This document shows, piece by piece, positions 19,173 through 27,418 of a DNA stretch of 64,000 bases. The DNA is from Halomarina ordinaria (GTDB taxonomy: Archaea; Halobacteriota; Halobacteria; Halobacteriales; Haloarculaceae): contig NZ_JARRAH010000002.1 in NCBI RefSeq assembly GCF_030553305.1, positions 1 to 64,000 on the forward strand, in the 5' to 3' direction. Each line of letters opens with the position of its first letter. The stretch's first letter is position 1. The notes under the pieces are model-generated. The model made no database searches. It was given only the letters and a program-made list of their open reading frames with translations, and was not told the origin of the DNA. Both the position numbers and the translations under genes were made by a program.

Positions 19173-19679
19173 TTATCTCGGTATCGGGCCGAGGATATCG
19201 AGCCGGTACTTCGAGCCGAGCGTGGCCAACGCTTCGCCGTCGATTTCTCCTGGGGGTGGGGTCTCCATGGCTCCGGCCGGCTCGCCAGCCTCCACGAAGA
19301 ACGCCTCGAACCCCCCCGGTGTGAGTCCAATCACCATCCGGCAGTCGTGGGCACTGACGACGTGGAACCCGTGTGGAATATCCCGTGGCAGGAATACGGT
19401 ATCGTTCGGTCCGGCGCGTACTACCTCCTCCCCGGTGTCGCCGTGGTAACACTCGATTTCACCGTCGACCACGTAGAAGAACTCGTCTTCGGCGTGGTGG
19501 ACGTGATACGGGGTCTCGAACCCCGGTGCAGCGATGTGTTCGACCAGAGCGGAGACCCCGCCGGTGGCCGCCGAATCCGCTTTGACGACTACCAACGCCC
19601 CGGCGGACCAGAGCGCCTGTCCCTCTTCACTCGCGGTCACGAACGGCTCGGGTGTCACGTGATCTGTCGTGGATGCCAT
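19173..19679 (-). CDS. Cupin-domain protein (quercetin dioxygenase-like)
   Basis: 168 residues with a single conserved cupin barrel. Metal-binding motif 1 is TPYHVHHAEDEFFYVVDGEIECYHG (H, H, E) and motif 2 is FLPRDIPHGFHV (H). The C-terminus after RMVIGLTPGGFEAFFVE matches the quercetin 2,3-dioxygenase-like cupins common in haloarchaea. It may be a metal-dependent dioxygenase or a small-molecule-binding cupin; the substrate is unknown. It stands alone between degraded sequences. Confidence 0.8.
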   Translation of the reverse strand: MASTTDHVTPEPFVTASEEGQALWSAGALVVVKADSAATGGVSALVEHIAAPGFETPYHVHHAEDEFFYVVDGEIECYHGDTGEEVVRAGPNDTVFLPRDIPHGFHVVSAHDCRMVIGLTPGGFEAFFVEAGEPAGAMETPPPGEIDGEALATLGSKYRLDILGPIPR

Positions 19680-19989
19680 GATCTACCGCAGACCTGAACG
19701 ATAGATGATGGTATATCGTTGTCGTGATACGTGATAGCTCGGACATCTCCGTGACCACCGGGGGTGTTGTCTCCTCGGAGTCGGTACACCGGTCGTCAGT
19801 GTGAGAACGGAATCGTCACGGAGTGCTCCCCGGTCGATTCACGCCAGTTCCTTCACGACCGTCGCAGGGGCCCCTCGGACGAGCACCCTTTCTGGGGCGT
19901 CTTCGTGACTCAACGGTCGGCCGTGTGAGGAATGACGCCACATCGAGACGCGGCGAAGACCGGCAACGAGGGGGCGAGTGTGAACCGGG

Positions 19990-20447
19990 GGGAGCTCACC
20001 GACTCGATCTCCCAGCCGTCCGGCGCGGTCCTCGTAGGCGGGACCGATGCCGTTGCCGGTCGTGCCGACGGCGGTTGTGTCCGCGGCCCGTGACGCCTCT
20101 CCAGCGGCAGTCTAGTACCAGAGGGAACGGGAAGACGACGTGTGCGGCACTCGATACCCCGACGTCGGGGTCGTATCCACGCTCGCGAAGGCGATCGAGT
20201 TCATCGAACAGCGTGTCGGAATCGACCACGCACCCGTTGCCGAGGACGCCAGTCGCCCCAGGGCAACACCGCTGGGGAGTGATCGGAGTTCGAACTCGTC
20301 GTCGGCAACGGTGACGGTGGGGCCAACGCCGGCCCCACCCTGGTCCCGGACGACGACGTCGGCAGCGTCGCCGAACAGGTCGACGTCACTGCCCTCGCCT
20401 TCGTCGCCGGATTGCGAACCGACGACCGTCGCGCTCACGAACAGCAC
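19990..20447 (-). pseudogene. purA: Adenylosuccinate synthase (purA) remnant, frameshifted and truncated
   Basis: Read on the minus strand from GTG 20447, the first frame gives VSATVVGSQSGDEGEGSDVDLFG and VADDEFELRSLPSG, matching the purA start (GAQxGDEGKG...VDLF). The frame then shifts near 20260: TGVLGNGCVVDSDTLFDELDRL and PDVGVSSAAHVVFPF continue the homology. After another shift near 20100, the frame giving VGTTGNGIGPAYEDRAGRLGDRVGEL runs to about 19985. That covers only the first third of a family of about 430 residues. The GDEGKG P-loop Lys is replaced and two frameshifts are present. A working purA must lie elsewhere. Confidence 0.8.
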
Positions 20448-20467
20448 ACCCGTCCGTCTCGTAAAAG

Positions 20468-20497
20468 CCGGTCCGTGAAGCGCGCTTCACAGACCGG
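20468..20497. repeat. Near-perfect 30-base palindrome
   Basis: Arms 20468-20482 and 20483-20497 pair at 14 of 15 positions with no loop; the central 16 bases gtgaagcgcgcttcac are a perfect palindrome. It sits 20 bases upstream of the purA remnant. It could be an operator or a site associated with the rearrangement that brought the remnant here. Confidence 0.7.
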
Positions 20498-20786
20498 TAT
20501 TGCTGGTCGCTGTGGTAGAACGGGTTCACTGGAGGCCAGAACGTGATTTCGAGCCCTACCTCCGCCGTCTCGACGGTGAATATCCCGACCGAGAGTCGTC
20601 CTCAGCGGAGGGACACAGAGCGGTATCTCGGCCGTGTCGAACCCCGTACTCAGTGAGCGTCTGACGAAGCCGTGCGGCATACAGAGCGCGCCTCTCGTTC
20701 GACTCAGGTCTCCTCTCGGATGTGCGACGAGGTCACACGGTTGAGTAGTGTATATAGAGCAATGGAACGAACCGCCATCGGGAGGG

Positions 20787-21176
20787 GTGTCCGAAGTGAT
20801 CGTATACATCGACCGATCGACAGTCCGTGACGGGAAACTGGCCGAGCTCGAGCCGGCGATGGCTGATCTGGTGGCCTTCGTGGATGCCAACGAACCCGAC
20901 ATCCTGTCGTACAACGTCTACTTCAGTGACGACGGCACCCGGATGACCGTCGTCCACACGCACGCGAATGCAGCGTCACTCGCGTATCACATGGAGGTTG
21001 CAGGCCCCGAGTTCCCCCCGATCGGCGAGTTCATCGAACTCGAGGCCATCGACGTGTACGGGCGACCGGGTGAGGAACTCGTCCGCAAGCTCGAAGAGAA
21101 GGTATCGACGCTGGGACACGGTCGCGTGGTGATACACGACCACCATGCCGGGACGAATCGGGGGGCTGTCGACTGA
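20787..21176 (+). CDS. Antibiotic-biosynthesis-monooxygenase-fold protein
   Basis: About 129 residues. The first half (VIVYIDRSTVRDGKLAELEPAMADLVAFVDANEPDILSYNVYFSDDGTRMTVVHTHANAASLAYHMEVAG) has the ferredoxin-like alpha+beta pattern of ABM/quinol monooxygenase-type proteins, with the conserved late His-containing strand. GTG 20787 is favoured over ATG 20748 because the tatata box (20749-20755) overlaps the earlier codon. The C-terminal 45 residues are outside the usual domain. Function is unassigned; it may act on a quinone or aromatic compound, or only bind one. Confidence 0.65.
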   Translation: MSEVIVYIDRSTVRDGKLAELEPAMADLVAFVDANEPDILSYNVYFSDDGTRMTVVHTHANAASLAYHMEVAGPEFPPIGEFIELEAIDVYGRPGEELVRKLEEKVSTLGHGRVVIHDHHAGTNRGAVD

Positions 21177-21308
21177 TCCGCATGCCGAACTCGGTCCCCG
21201 TATTCAGCAGGGCGGTTTGTCACCCTCTACGGGGCTGAGAGCCCTCATCGACGAATCAGCCGTTCCGTGGGGTGGGAGTGTGTCGACGCCGGCCCCGTAA
21301 TACCCGGA

Positions 21309-22028
21309 CTACGCCGTCAGCACGTCTGCCAGCGCATCGGTGTCGGGGACGGTGATGTCGGGGCGATGGATCCAGCCACCGTACGGGTTCTCGTGTCTGT
21401 TGAGGAACGCCCCACGCATACCGATCGCCTTCGCACCGACGAGGTCGAACGTGTGGGCGGTCACGAAGAGGACCTCGTGCGGTGCGACGTCGAAGCGTTC
21501 ACAGCACAGGTCGTAGGACGCCCGATGCGGTTTGTACGCGCCGGCGTCGGCGACGGAGACGATACCGTCGAGGTCCGTCTCGAAGTTCGGACGGACCGCT
21601 TCGAGCATGTCCGGATCACCGTTCGAGAGACCCACGAGTTCGTATTCGTCGCTCAAGCGATCGAGGGCAGCGTCGACGTCCGGGTACGGTTCGAGGGTCT
21701 TCCACTGGCGGATGACCCAGCGGACGTCCTCGTCCGGCACGTCGAGACCGAGTTGCGCTAACCGGTAGCTGAGTGCCCGGCGACTGACCTCCTTGAACGG
21801 CGTGTGCGGGCCGGGAATCAGCGAATCGATCATCGAATCGCGGAAGTGCATCGCCAGGTATCGTCGCAGCAGAACCTCCGGGTCGTAATCGCTGCCGTGT
21901 TCGCTGAGCAGTTCGCCGAGGGCCGGCACGAGCACCGCCTCGCGGTCGAGGAGCGTGTCCCACAGGTCGAACGCGAGCACCTCGGTTTCCTCTCGGATGG
22001 TCTCCGCAGCAACTGTTGACATTTCCAC
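21309..22028 (-). CDS. HAD-superfamily hydrolase, haloacid dehalogenase type II
   Basis: 239 residues. Motif I is AFDLWDTLLD with nucleophile Asp21, motif II LSNGDPDML, motif III YKPHRASYDL with Lys, and motif IV VTAHTFDLVGAKAIGM. The spacing and SNG/YKPH motifs match L-2-haloacid dehalogenases, which release halide from 2-haloacids; a phosphatase activity is an alternative. WDT replaces the usual YGT after the nucleophile. A cttattat box about 25 bases before ATG 22028 suggests a leaderless transcript. Confidence 0.83.
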   Translation of the reverse strand: MEMSTVAAETIREETEVLAFDLWDTLLDREAVLVPALGELLSEHGSDYDPEVLLRRYLAMHFRDSMIDSLIPGPHTPFKEVSRRALSYRLAQLGLDVPDEDVRWVIRQWKTLEPYPDVDAALDRLSDEYELVGLSNGDPDMLEAVRPNFETDLDGIVSVADAGAYKPHRASYDLCCERFDVAPHEVLFVTAHTFDLVGAKAIGMRGAFLNRHENPYGGWIHRPDITVPDTDALADVLTA

Positions 22029-22195
22029 TTCTACGGAGGTACGGCGACATAATAAGTATTTTCTTGCGGATTTTCTATGGAATTATCCTTCGATGCCGGA
22101 TTTCATCGTGGAGGTTCCGGGGAGATTCGACGATGAAAAATCAACCACGGACGGCGCGGCTCAGCGGCGTATTCCCCGTCTCTACACGGGAGGTG

Positions 22196-22214
22196 CGAAG
22201 CGAGGGTCGCTTCG
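22196..22214. terminator. Hairpin between IclR and dehalogenase genes
   Basis: Perfect 8-base stem cgaagcga/tcgcttcg with a ggg loop. It lies about 86 bases downstream of the IclR gene on the minus strand and about 170 bases before the dehalogenase start, so it could end IclR transcription. No U-tract follows, so the role is tentative. Confidence 0.35.
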
Positions 22215-22299
22215 TCGACCCCTTCCATTCGGCTGTGGCGAACGGGGAATCGCTCGAACCGCGTTGGCGGGATCCGCTCGGCAGAGCGGCCACGACCGA

Positions 22300-23067
22300 T
22301 CACGTGAACGTGAGGTTGAGCGTGATATCCTCGATGGCGCCGCGGAGCGTCTCGCGGTAGAGAGCTTTGATTTCGCCGTCGGTCGAGAGCCGATGTGTCG
22401 GCCCGGAGATACTGATCGCCCCGATCACCCGCTCGTCCGCCGAACGGACCGGTGCGCCGATCGCGGTGAGTCCCTCGACGGTTTCGCCCTCGTTCGTCGA
22501 GTATCCTCGTTCCCTGATCGCTTCGAGTTCCGCGTGAAGTGTTTCCTCGTCCGTAATCGTCCGCTCTGTCTGGGCTGGCAATCCCCACCGGGCGACGATG
22601 TCGGAGACGCGTTCGGAGGGGAGATGTGCCAGAATAGCCTTTCCAGACGCACAGATGTGCAGGTATCGGGGGTTACCGAGCGTCGTATTGTTCGGCGTGC
22701 CGTGTCGCCCTTTGGCCGTGGTCACGTAGATTCCCCGCCCGTGTTCTTCGATCATGAACTGCACGCGCTCGTCGGTCTCCTCGGCCAACCGCTCGACGTT
22801 CGTTTCGATCACGTCGAGCCCCGTCACTCTCGCCCGCGCGTACTGTGAGAAGTACAGAAACCGGTTCGAGATGTCGTACTCCCCGTCGATGGTACGGACG
22901 TAACCGAGTCGATGAAGCGTCGCCAGGTGAGCATGGACCGTGCTGGGCGCGTATCCGAGTTCCGTCGCGAGTTCGTTCACCCCTGCTCCGTCGCGCTCGA
23001 CGAGCGCCCCGAGGATTCGGAACGACCTCTCGACGGAGCTAATCGTCTTCGTATCTCCCGGCTGCAT
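22300..23067 (-). CDS. IclR-family transcriptional regulator
   Basis: 255 residues. The N-terminal winged helix is at about 10-75 (SVERSFRILGALVERDGAGVNELATELGYAPSTVHAHLATLHRLGYV) and the IclR effector-binding domain at about 85-250 (LAEETDERVQFMIEEHGRGIYVTTAKG, LHICASGKAILAHLP, GYSTNEGETVEGLTAIGAPV). The haloarchaeal IclR proteins regulate catabolic operons in response to a small-molecule ligand. A leaderless start at ATG 23067 is supported by acttatctg about 25 bases upstream. Target genes are unknown; the neighbours are the dehalogenase and the molybdate transporter. Confidence 0.9.
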   Translation of the reverse strand: MQPGDTKTISSVERSFRILGALVERDGAGVNELATELGYAPSTVHAHLATLHRLGYVRTIDGEYDISNRFLYFSQYARARVTGLDVIETNVERLAEETDERVQFMIEEHGRGIYVTTAKGRHGTPNNTTLGNPRYLHICASGKAILAHLPSERVSDIVARWGLPAQTERTITDEETLHAELEAIRERGYSTNEGETVEGLTAIGAPVRSADERVIGAISISGPTHRLSTDGEIKALYRETLRGAIEDITLNLTFT

Positions 23068-23895
23068 ACTGGTCTCCAGCCACTGCGGTCAGATAAGTCC
23101 CAACCTCGCTCACGACACCGCGTTCCTGTCCGCAGCCCACGGCGTTCCTCTCGATAACTCCTCCTGAACCCACATCACCGTCCAGACGCCGGAGGAGAGA
23201 GCGCTCTGCTCATTTCGACGCCCCGGATGGGTGGCACTCCGCGCACAGCACCCCCGCTTTACCCGGTCCCAGGTGACAGGCCGATGGAATCCCCGATTCG
23301 ACTGTCTCTCCGGTCGAGTGTCTGTCCACCGACGGTCCCCGACTCCGTTCCTGCGGCCGGGGCCCTCATCAGCGGTACGCTCACCGTGGTTCCGGGGACC
23401 GTTCATTTCGTCACGAAGCGGCCACTGGACTTCGGCGGCACGAGACCGACCGGTCGGGACTCGGTGCGTCCGGTTGCTCTGCTTTGACCACCGCTCTGAC
23501 CGCTGCGAGCAGTTGGATATCGAGTCGGTCCCAGACCAGTCAACGCTGTGACGCAGTGGCACACGCGCGTCACCGACGAGCTTCGCGAGACTGTCGAGCG
23601 TGTGGCTCGAACGATTCGCACCAGAGCACGGAACGCCGACGTCGCTGTCCCGCGCGAATCGGAACGGAGCGTCCAGTCGCGGGGCGATGACGCGGACGAA
23701 ACGAATCCGGGGCACCGAGCCATTCTCGACGATACTCAGACGACCACGGAACACGTCAGTCGAGTCGCCGTCCCCGCACGTTCGTCAGAGCGCGGAGACG
23801 ACTCGAGAAATCGATAGTAGTTACGTACTGCCAGTGGGGAACCCGGCGATGGTTGCGAGACAGGTTGATGTACTTCGAGGACATGGCCAGAATCA
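23068..23895. other. Non-coding stretch before the molybdate transporter
   Basis: About 830 bases. Open frames on both strands have compositions unlike haloarchaeal proteins. One short frame (23548-23817, plus) is acidic and helical-looking (VTDELRETVERVARTIRTRA) and might be a degraded gene, but no family is recognised. A TATA-like gatagtagtt lies near 23812-23821. Confidence 0.45.
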
Positions 23896-24984
23896 GTGGC
23901 GTTCTCAAGCGATTACTGGCGTGAGCACTCGGTCGAATTCTCCGCCGGCGAGTTCACAGGGGCGATAGGGGATTCGGTTACGGTGTTTCCGGTGGTCGTC
24001 GCCATCGCTGCCCTCACGGACCTCTCGCTGAGCCATCTCCTCCTCTGGTTCGCCGTCTTCCAGGTCGTCTGGGGGCTCTACTACGGCCTGCCGGTCTCGG
24101 TCGAGCCGATGAAGGCACTCGCCGCGCTCGTGATCGCAGGCGCCCTCACGGCGAGCGAACTCGCACTCGCAGGGCTCCTCGCCGGCGTCGTTCTCCTCGT
24201 GGTGGGATGGACGGGGACGCTCGGTCGAATCGAGCAGTACGTGGGCCAGCCGGTGATTCGAGGCGTTCAACTCGGCGTCGGGCTCATTCTCCTCGAGACG
24301 GGTATCCAACTGAGCCTCGACGGGGTGACGCTCGCACTCCTCTCGGCCGGCGTCGCAGCGGTGGTGACCGTCGCGGGCTACCAGCAGGCGAGTGCGCTCG
24401 TCGTCCTGTGTGTCGGTGCCGTCTTCACGATTACACAGGTTGGCGTCCCCTCTCCACAGCTTCCCGCGGTCACGGCCGGCCTTCCGCGTCTATCGTCGGT
24501 CTCTGTGGCGACGCTCGAAGGAACGGTCGCGCAACTCGCGATGACGGTCGGAAACGCCGCCGTCGCCACCTCGTTACTCCTCTCGGACTACTACGACGCG
24601 GACGTGTCTGCCGACGAACTCTCGACGAGTATGGGCGCGATGAACCTGTTCGCGATTCCGCTCGGCGCGATGCCGATGTGCCACGGGAGTGGGGGTGTCG
24701 CGGGGAAGTACGCCTTCGGTGCCCGAACCGCCGGGTCGAACGTGATTCTCGGCGTGATCTACGCGGGGGCCGCGGTACTGGCGGTCGGCATCGTGGCCGC
24801 GTTCCCCCTGCCGATGCTCGGTGTCGTCCTCGGTCTCATCGCTATCGAACTCGGACGAGCGGGGCTCGATACGGACCACCTGCCACTCACGCTCGGAATC
24901 GGATTGCTCGGCGTGGTGACGAACATCGGTCTCGCGTTCGTACTCGGCGCCCTCGGATTTCTCCTCCTCGAGCGTTCGTCGTAG
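23896..24984 (+). CDS. Putative molybdate/sulfate transporter (MOT1-type)
   Basis: 362 residues, about 10-11 membrane helices. Motifs of the MFS_MOT1 family: FTGAIGDSVTVFPVVVAI near the N-terminus, YYGLPVSVEPMKALAALVIAG, GQPVIRGVQLGVGLIL, and PLGAMPMCHGSGGVAGKYAFGARTAGSN. Plant MOT1 members are high-affinity molybdate carriers related to the sulfate transporter superfamily. The start is GTG 23896, the only in-frame start near the first conserved residues. Together with MoeA, XdhC, xanthine dehydrogenase and the sulfite-oxidase-fold protein in this window, molybdate is the likelier substrate. Confidence 0.8.
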   Translation: MAFSSDYWREHSVEFSAGEFTGAIGDSVTVFPVVVAIAALTDLSLSHLLLWFAVFQVVWGLYYGLPVSVEPMKALAALVIAGALTASELALAGLLAGVVLLVVGWTGTLGRIEQYVGQPVIRGVQLGVGLILLETGIQLSLDGVTLALLSAGVAAVVTVAGYQQASALVVLCVGAVFTITQVGVPSPQLPAVTAGLPRLSSVSVATLEGTVAQLAMTVGNAAVATSLLLSDYYDADVSADELSTSMGAMNLFAIPLGAMPMCHGSGGVAGKYAFGARTAGSNVILGVIYAGAAVLAVGIVAAFPLPMLGVVLGLIAIELGRAGLDTDHLPLTLGIGLLGVVTNIGLAFVLGALGFLLLERSS

Positions 24985-25156
24985 TCACGTCTCGTGTCAC
25001 GTTCTCTGAACGAGGTGCATACGGTGTATCGAAGAAGGCTCCGAAGATTCCGCTCCCCCCGAGAGATCCCCCGAGCAGGGACGCAGCAAACGATGGACGC
25101 CTGTTCGTCAGCTATCACAATACGAGACGCTCCTGCGTCCTCCGACGGGTTACGGA

Positions 25157-25205
25157 ACGGCGAGGAGAAAGCCCCGTCCGTTGGGGGCGGGGATGAATCC
25201 GACAC
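25157..25205 (+). ncRNA. Possible IS200/IS605 right-end (omega RNA-like) hairpin remnant
   Basis: The string gaggagaaagccccgtccg is followed by ttgggggcggggatgaatcc, making a GC hairpin (gcccc/ggggc) and a downstream ggatgaatccgac tail. From memory, haloarchaeal tnpB elements end in this arrangement, where the RNA guides TnpB. No tnpB open frame is recognisable upstream, so this would be a solo relic. A simple transcription terminator for the transporter gene is the alternative. Confidence 0.35.
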
Positions 25206-25266
25206 GATGGTTCCGCACTCGACCGGTCACCGGTCGCCGGTCGCCGGTATCGAATCGCCTCGACCC

Positions 25267-25698
25267 TCACCGCGGCTCGAAGACGTGGACCGGCCAGTCG
25301 GTCTCGTAGTCGAGCGCGACCTCCCGCTCTGCGGCCGTCGGCTCGCGCACCGTGAGTTCGACCGCGTCACCGATGGCGACGTCGGCGTAGTCGGCGGTCA
25401 CGCGTCCGAGGAGGCGGCCACCGTCCGCGAGTTCCACGACGGCGACCGTGTAGGGGGCGTCCGCCGCGAACGCCGGCGGCGGCGTGTGAACCGCCGTGTA
25501 CGAGAAGACCCGCCCCTCTCGCGACTGCGGTTCGACGTCGACGGCACGGCTCCCACAGGCGTAGCAGGCCGGCCGCGGCGGCAACAGGACCTGTCCACAG
25601 TCCGCACAGACCCCGCCCAGGAGTTCGCCGTCCGCGAGGGCGTCGAAGAAGCCCGGAAGCGTCCGCGGGTCGGTCGCGTCGAGGCCACCGTCGGTCAT
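25267..25698 (-). CDS. DUF35 OB-fold, zinc-ribbon acyl-CoA-associated protein
   Basis: 143 residues. The N-terminal helix FFDALADGELLGG precedes a zinc ribbon CADCGQVLLPPRPACYACG (four Cys), then the OB-fold GRVFSYTAVHTPPPAFAADAPYTVAVVELADGGRLLGRV. Such proteins pair with thiolases and channel or hold acyl-CoA intermediates. ATG 25698 overlaps the thiolase stop by four bases, so the two are translationally coupled. A 465-codon open frame covers this gene, but its upstream part is antisense or out-of-frame noise. Confidence 0.88.
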   Translation of the reverse strand: MTDGGLDATDPRTLPGFFDALADGELLGGVCADCGQVLLPPRPACYACGSRAVDVEPQSREGRVFSYTAVHTPPPAFAADAPYTVAVVELADGGRLLGRVTADYADVAIGDAVELTVREPTAAEREVALDYETDWPVHVFEPR

Positions 25699-26864
25699 GG
25701 TGCCTCCGCCGTCGTGAGCACGTGACCGACGGTGACGGCGTCCGCGACGCCCCCCTCGTTGAGCAACAGGGCCGTCTCGGCCCCCTCGACGGCGCGGTCG
25801 CCCGCGGCCCCCGTGAGCTGTTCGTAGGCTTCGAGCGCCTGCAAGAGCCCGGTCGCGCCGATGGGGTGGCCGCGGGCCTTCAGCCCGCCGCTCGGACTCA
25901 ACTGCACGTCCGTCCAGCCGTCGGCCCGCTCCGCTGGCGCCCGGTAACTCTGATAGCCCGTTCCCGCGGGGGCGAAGCCGGCGGCCTCCGCGAGCAGCGC
26001 CTCGCAGACGGTGAAGGCGTCGTGGACCTCCGCGATGTCGACGGCCGCGGCGTCGATACCTGCTTCCTCGTAGGCGGTCTCGGCGGCGATGCGAGCGCCC
26101 GCGACGTCGGTCATGTCCCGCTCGGCGACCGCGATGTTGTTCGCGGAGGCCCCGCTGCCCGCGACGCGCACCTGCGGGCGGTCGAGGTCGGCCGCCAGTT
26201 CGGCGGTCGTCACGAGGACGGCCGCGGCGCCGTCCCCGACCGGCGCACAGTCGTAGAGCTTCAGCGGCGGGGCGATGGGGTCGGACTCCAGGACCGTCGC
26301 CACGTCGATCTCCTTCGGGAACTGCGCCCGGGGGTTGCGCGCGGCGTTGGCGTGGTTCTTCACCGCGATCTCGGCGAGGTCGCGTTCGGTGGCCTCCGTC
26401 TCGTGGAGGTAGCGCTGGGCGAGCAGTGCGTACTGGCTGGGCGCGGTGATACCGGAGCGCTGCTCGATGGCGCGGTCGAACGCCGCCGACAGCGCGTCCG
26501 TCGCGCCGCTGGTGCCCGCGGACGTCATCTTCTCGACGCCGCACGCGAGCACGGCCTCGTGTTCCCCGTTGCGGACGTCCTTTACCGCGTGGCGCAACGC
26601 GAGCGCGCCCGCGGCGGCACACCCCTCGACCCGCTCGGCGGGGACGTGACGGAGGCCGGCCCACTCGGCCAACAGCGTCCCGTACATGATCTGGTGTTCG
26701 TAGCTCTCCGACTGGTTGCCGACGTACACCGCCTCGACGAGGTCGGCGGGGTCGGGCAGTCCGTCGAACGCCTCCGCGAGGGCGACCGAGAACAGGTCGC
26801 GACCCGGGAGGTCCGTGCGGCCGAGCGGCGAGGCGCCGACCGACGCGATGACTGGCTGTGGCAT
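25695..26864 (-). CDS. Thiolase-family acyltransferase (SCP2-type)
   Basis: 389 residues. It makes or cleaves 3-ketoacyl-CoA. Motifs: nucleophilic Cys82 in ERVEGCAAAGALALRHA, VHDAFTVCEAL (active-site His), and GGLKARGHPIGATGLLQALEAYEQL (GHP loop). The SCP2-like, short N-terminal form paired with a DUF35 partner is the common archaeal arrangement. A taactat box lies about 28 bases before ATG 26864. It could be acetoacetyl-CoA thiolase or a fatty-acid or aromatic degradation enzyme. Confidence 0.88.
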   Translation of the reverse strand: MPQPVIASVGASPLGRTDLPGRDLFSVALAEAFDGLPDPADLVEAVYVGNQSESYEHQIMYGTLLAEWAGLRHVPAERVEGCAAAGALALRHAVKDVRNGEHEAVLACGVEKMTSAGTSGATDALSAAFDRAIEQRSGITAPSQYALLAQRYLHETEATERDLAEIAVKNHANAARNPRAQFPKEIDVATVLESDPIAPPLKLYDCAPVGDGAAAVLVTTAELAADLDRPQVRVAGSGASANNIAVAERDMTDVAGARIAAETAYEEAGIDAAAVDIAEVHDAFTVCEALLAEAAGFAPAGTGYQSYRAPAERADGWTDVQLSPSGGLKARGHPIGATGLLQALEAYEQLTGAAGDRAVEGAETALLLNEGGVADAVTVGHVLTTAEAP

Positions 26865-27293
26865 GCGTACCTACTCGGTTTCAATGGGCATAGTTAGCTA
26901 TTCGCATCTCCCCGGTCGGCAGGGAACCGTCGACGACGGTGGGCGTCGTCCCGGGATGCATCGTCGACCACTCGACGTGATGCAGTACCGACCGGCGACG
27001 CTGAACACAGCGGCAGTTTCACCACGGCAACGGAATGTACAGCAACCCCGACGTCGAAACGCCCCCTCACGCGTCGAACGGCCCGTCTCGAACGAGGCAT
27101 CTCGCGTCTCGGAACCCTCGCCCGTACCTTCCGCACCTTCGAGGAAGCAGGGCAGGCGATCGACGACGGCTACCGGTCGCTCGGTCTCGAAACCCGGTAC
27201 TGTCTCAGAATGCGTTCGGCACCGTCGACGTTCCACACCGACCAGAATATGTTCGGGAGCACGCTTTTTTCACTGGCTCTAGTTCGGTGATTA
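26865..27293. other. Divergent promoter region, thiolase/respiratory block
   Basis: 429 bases. It holds the thiolase promoter at the left end (minus strand, near 26893) and, at the right end, a gcttttttc box (27263-27271) facing the respiratory block. An imperfect gaa-tatg-ttc inverted repeat is at 27245-27254. No gene is supportable. Confidence 0.5.
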
Positions 27294-27418
27294 TGGCCCT
27301 ACGGTATCTCCCGGAGAGGTTAATGGAGGAGCGACTCTGTCGACGAACTGTTCGGGTTGCCGACTGGATAGTCGGGTCGCCGCGACCACCAACGGGGTGG
27401 TGTTCGGATGGTAGCTGA
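27294..27418 (+). CDS. Possible 41-codon leader ORF overlapping the next start
   Basis: ATG 27294 follows a gcttttttc box by about 26 bases. The frame encodes 40-41 residues (MALRYLPERLMEERL...) and stops 11 bases inside the next gene. It may be a chance frame; the only support is the TATA spacing and the overlap with the start of the cytochrome-molybdoenzyme gene. Confidence 0.25.
27344..27354. promoter_or_regulatory. Perfect 11-base palindrome cgaactgttcg
   Basis: Arms cgaac and gttcg flank a single t. It lies 54 bases before the start of the cytochrome-molybdoenzyme gene. It resembles the CGAA...TTCG type of half-site reported for haloarchaeal anaerobic regulators such as NarO, though the spacer here is 3 rather than 4 bases. 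An operator role is inferred. Confidence 0.4.

Noticed and set aside
23110-23754. 214-codon minus-strand frame before the molybdate transporter
   Set aside because: Ser/Arg-rich, not acidic, no start context and no recognisable motif.
25267-26664. 465-codon frame as a single thiolase-DUF35 fusion
   Set aside because: The thiolase is encoded in another frame; only the final 143 codons of this frame are real, beginning at ATG 25698.
26898-27236. 112-codon Cys-containing minus-strand frame
   Set aside because: Composition is unlike haloarchaeal proteins and it sits in a promoter gap.
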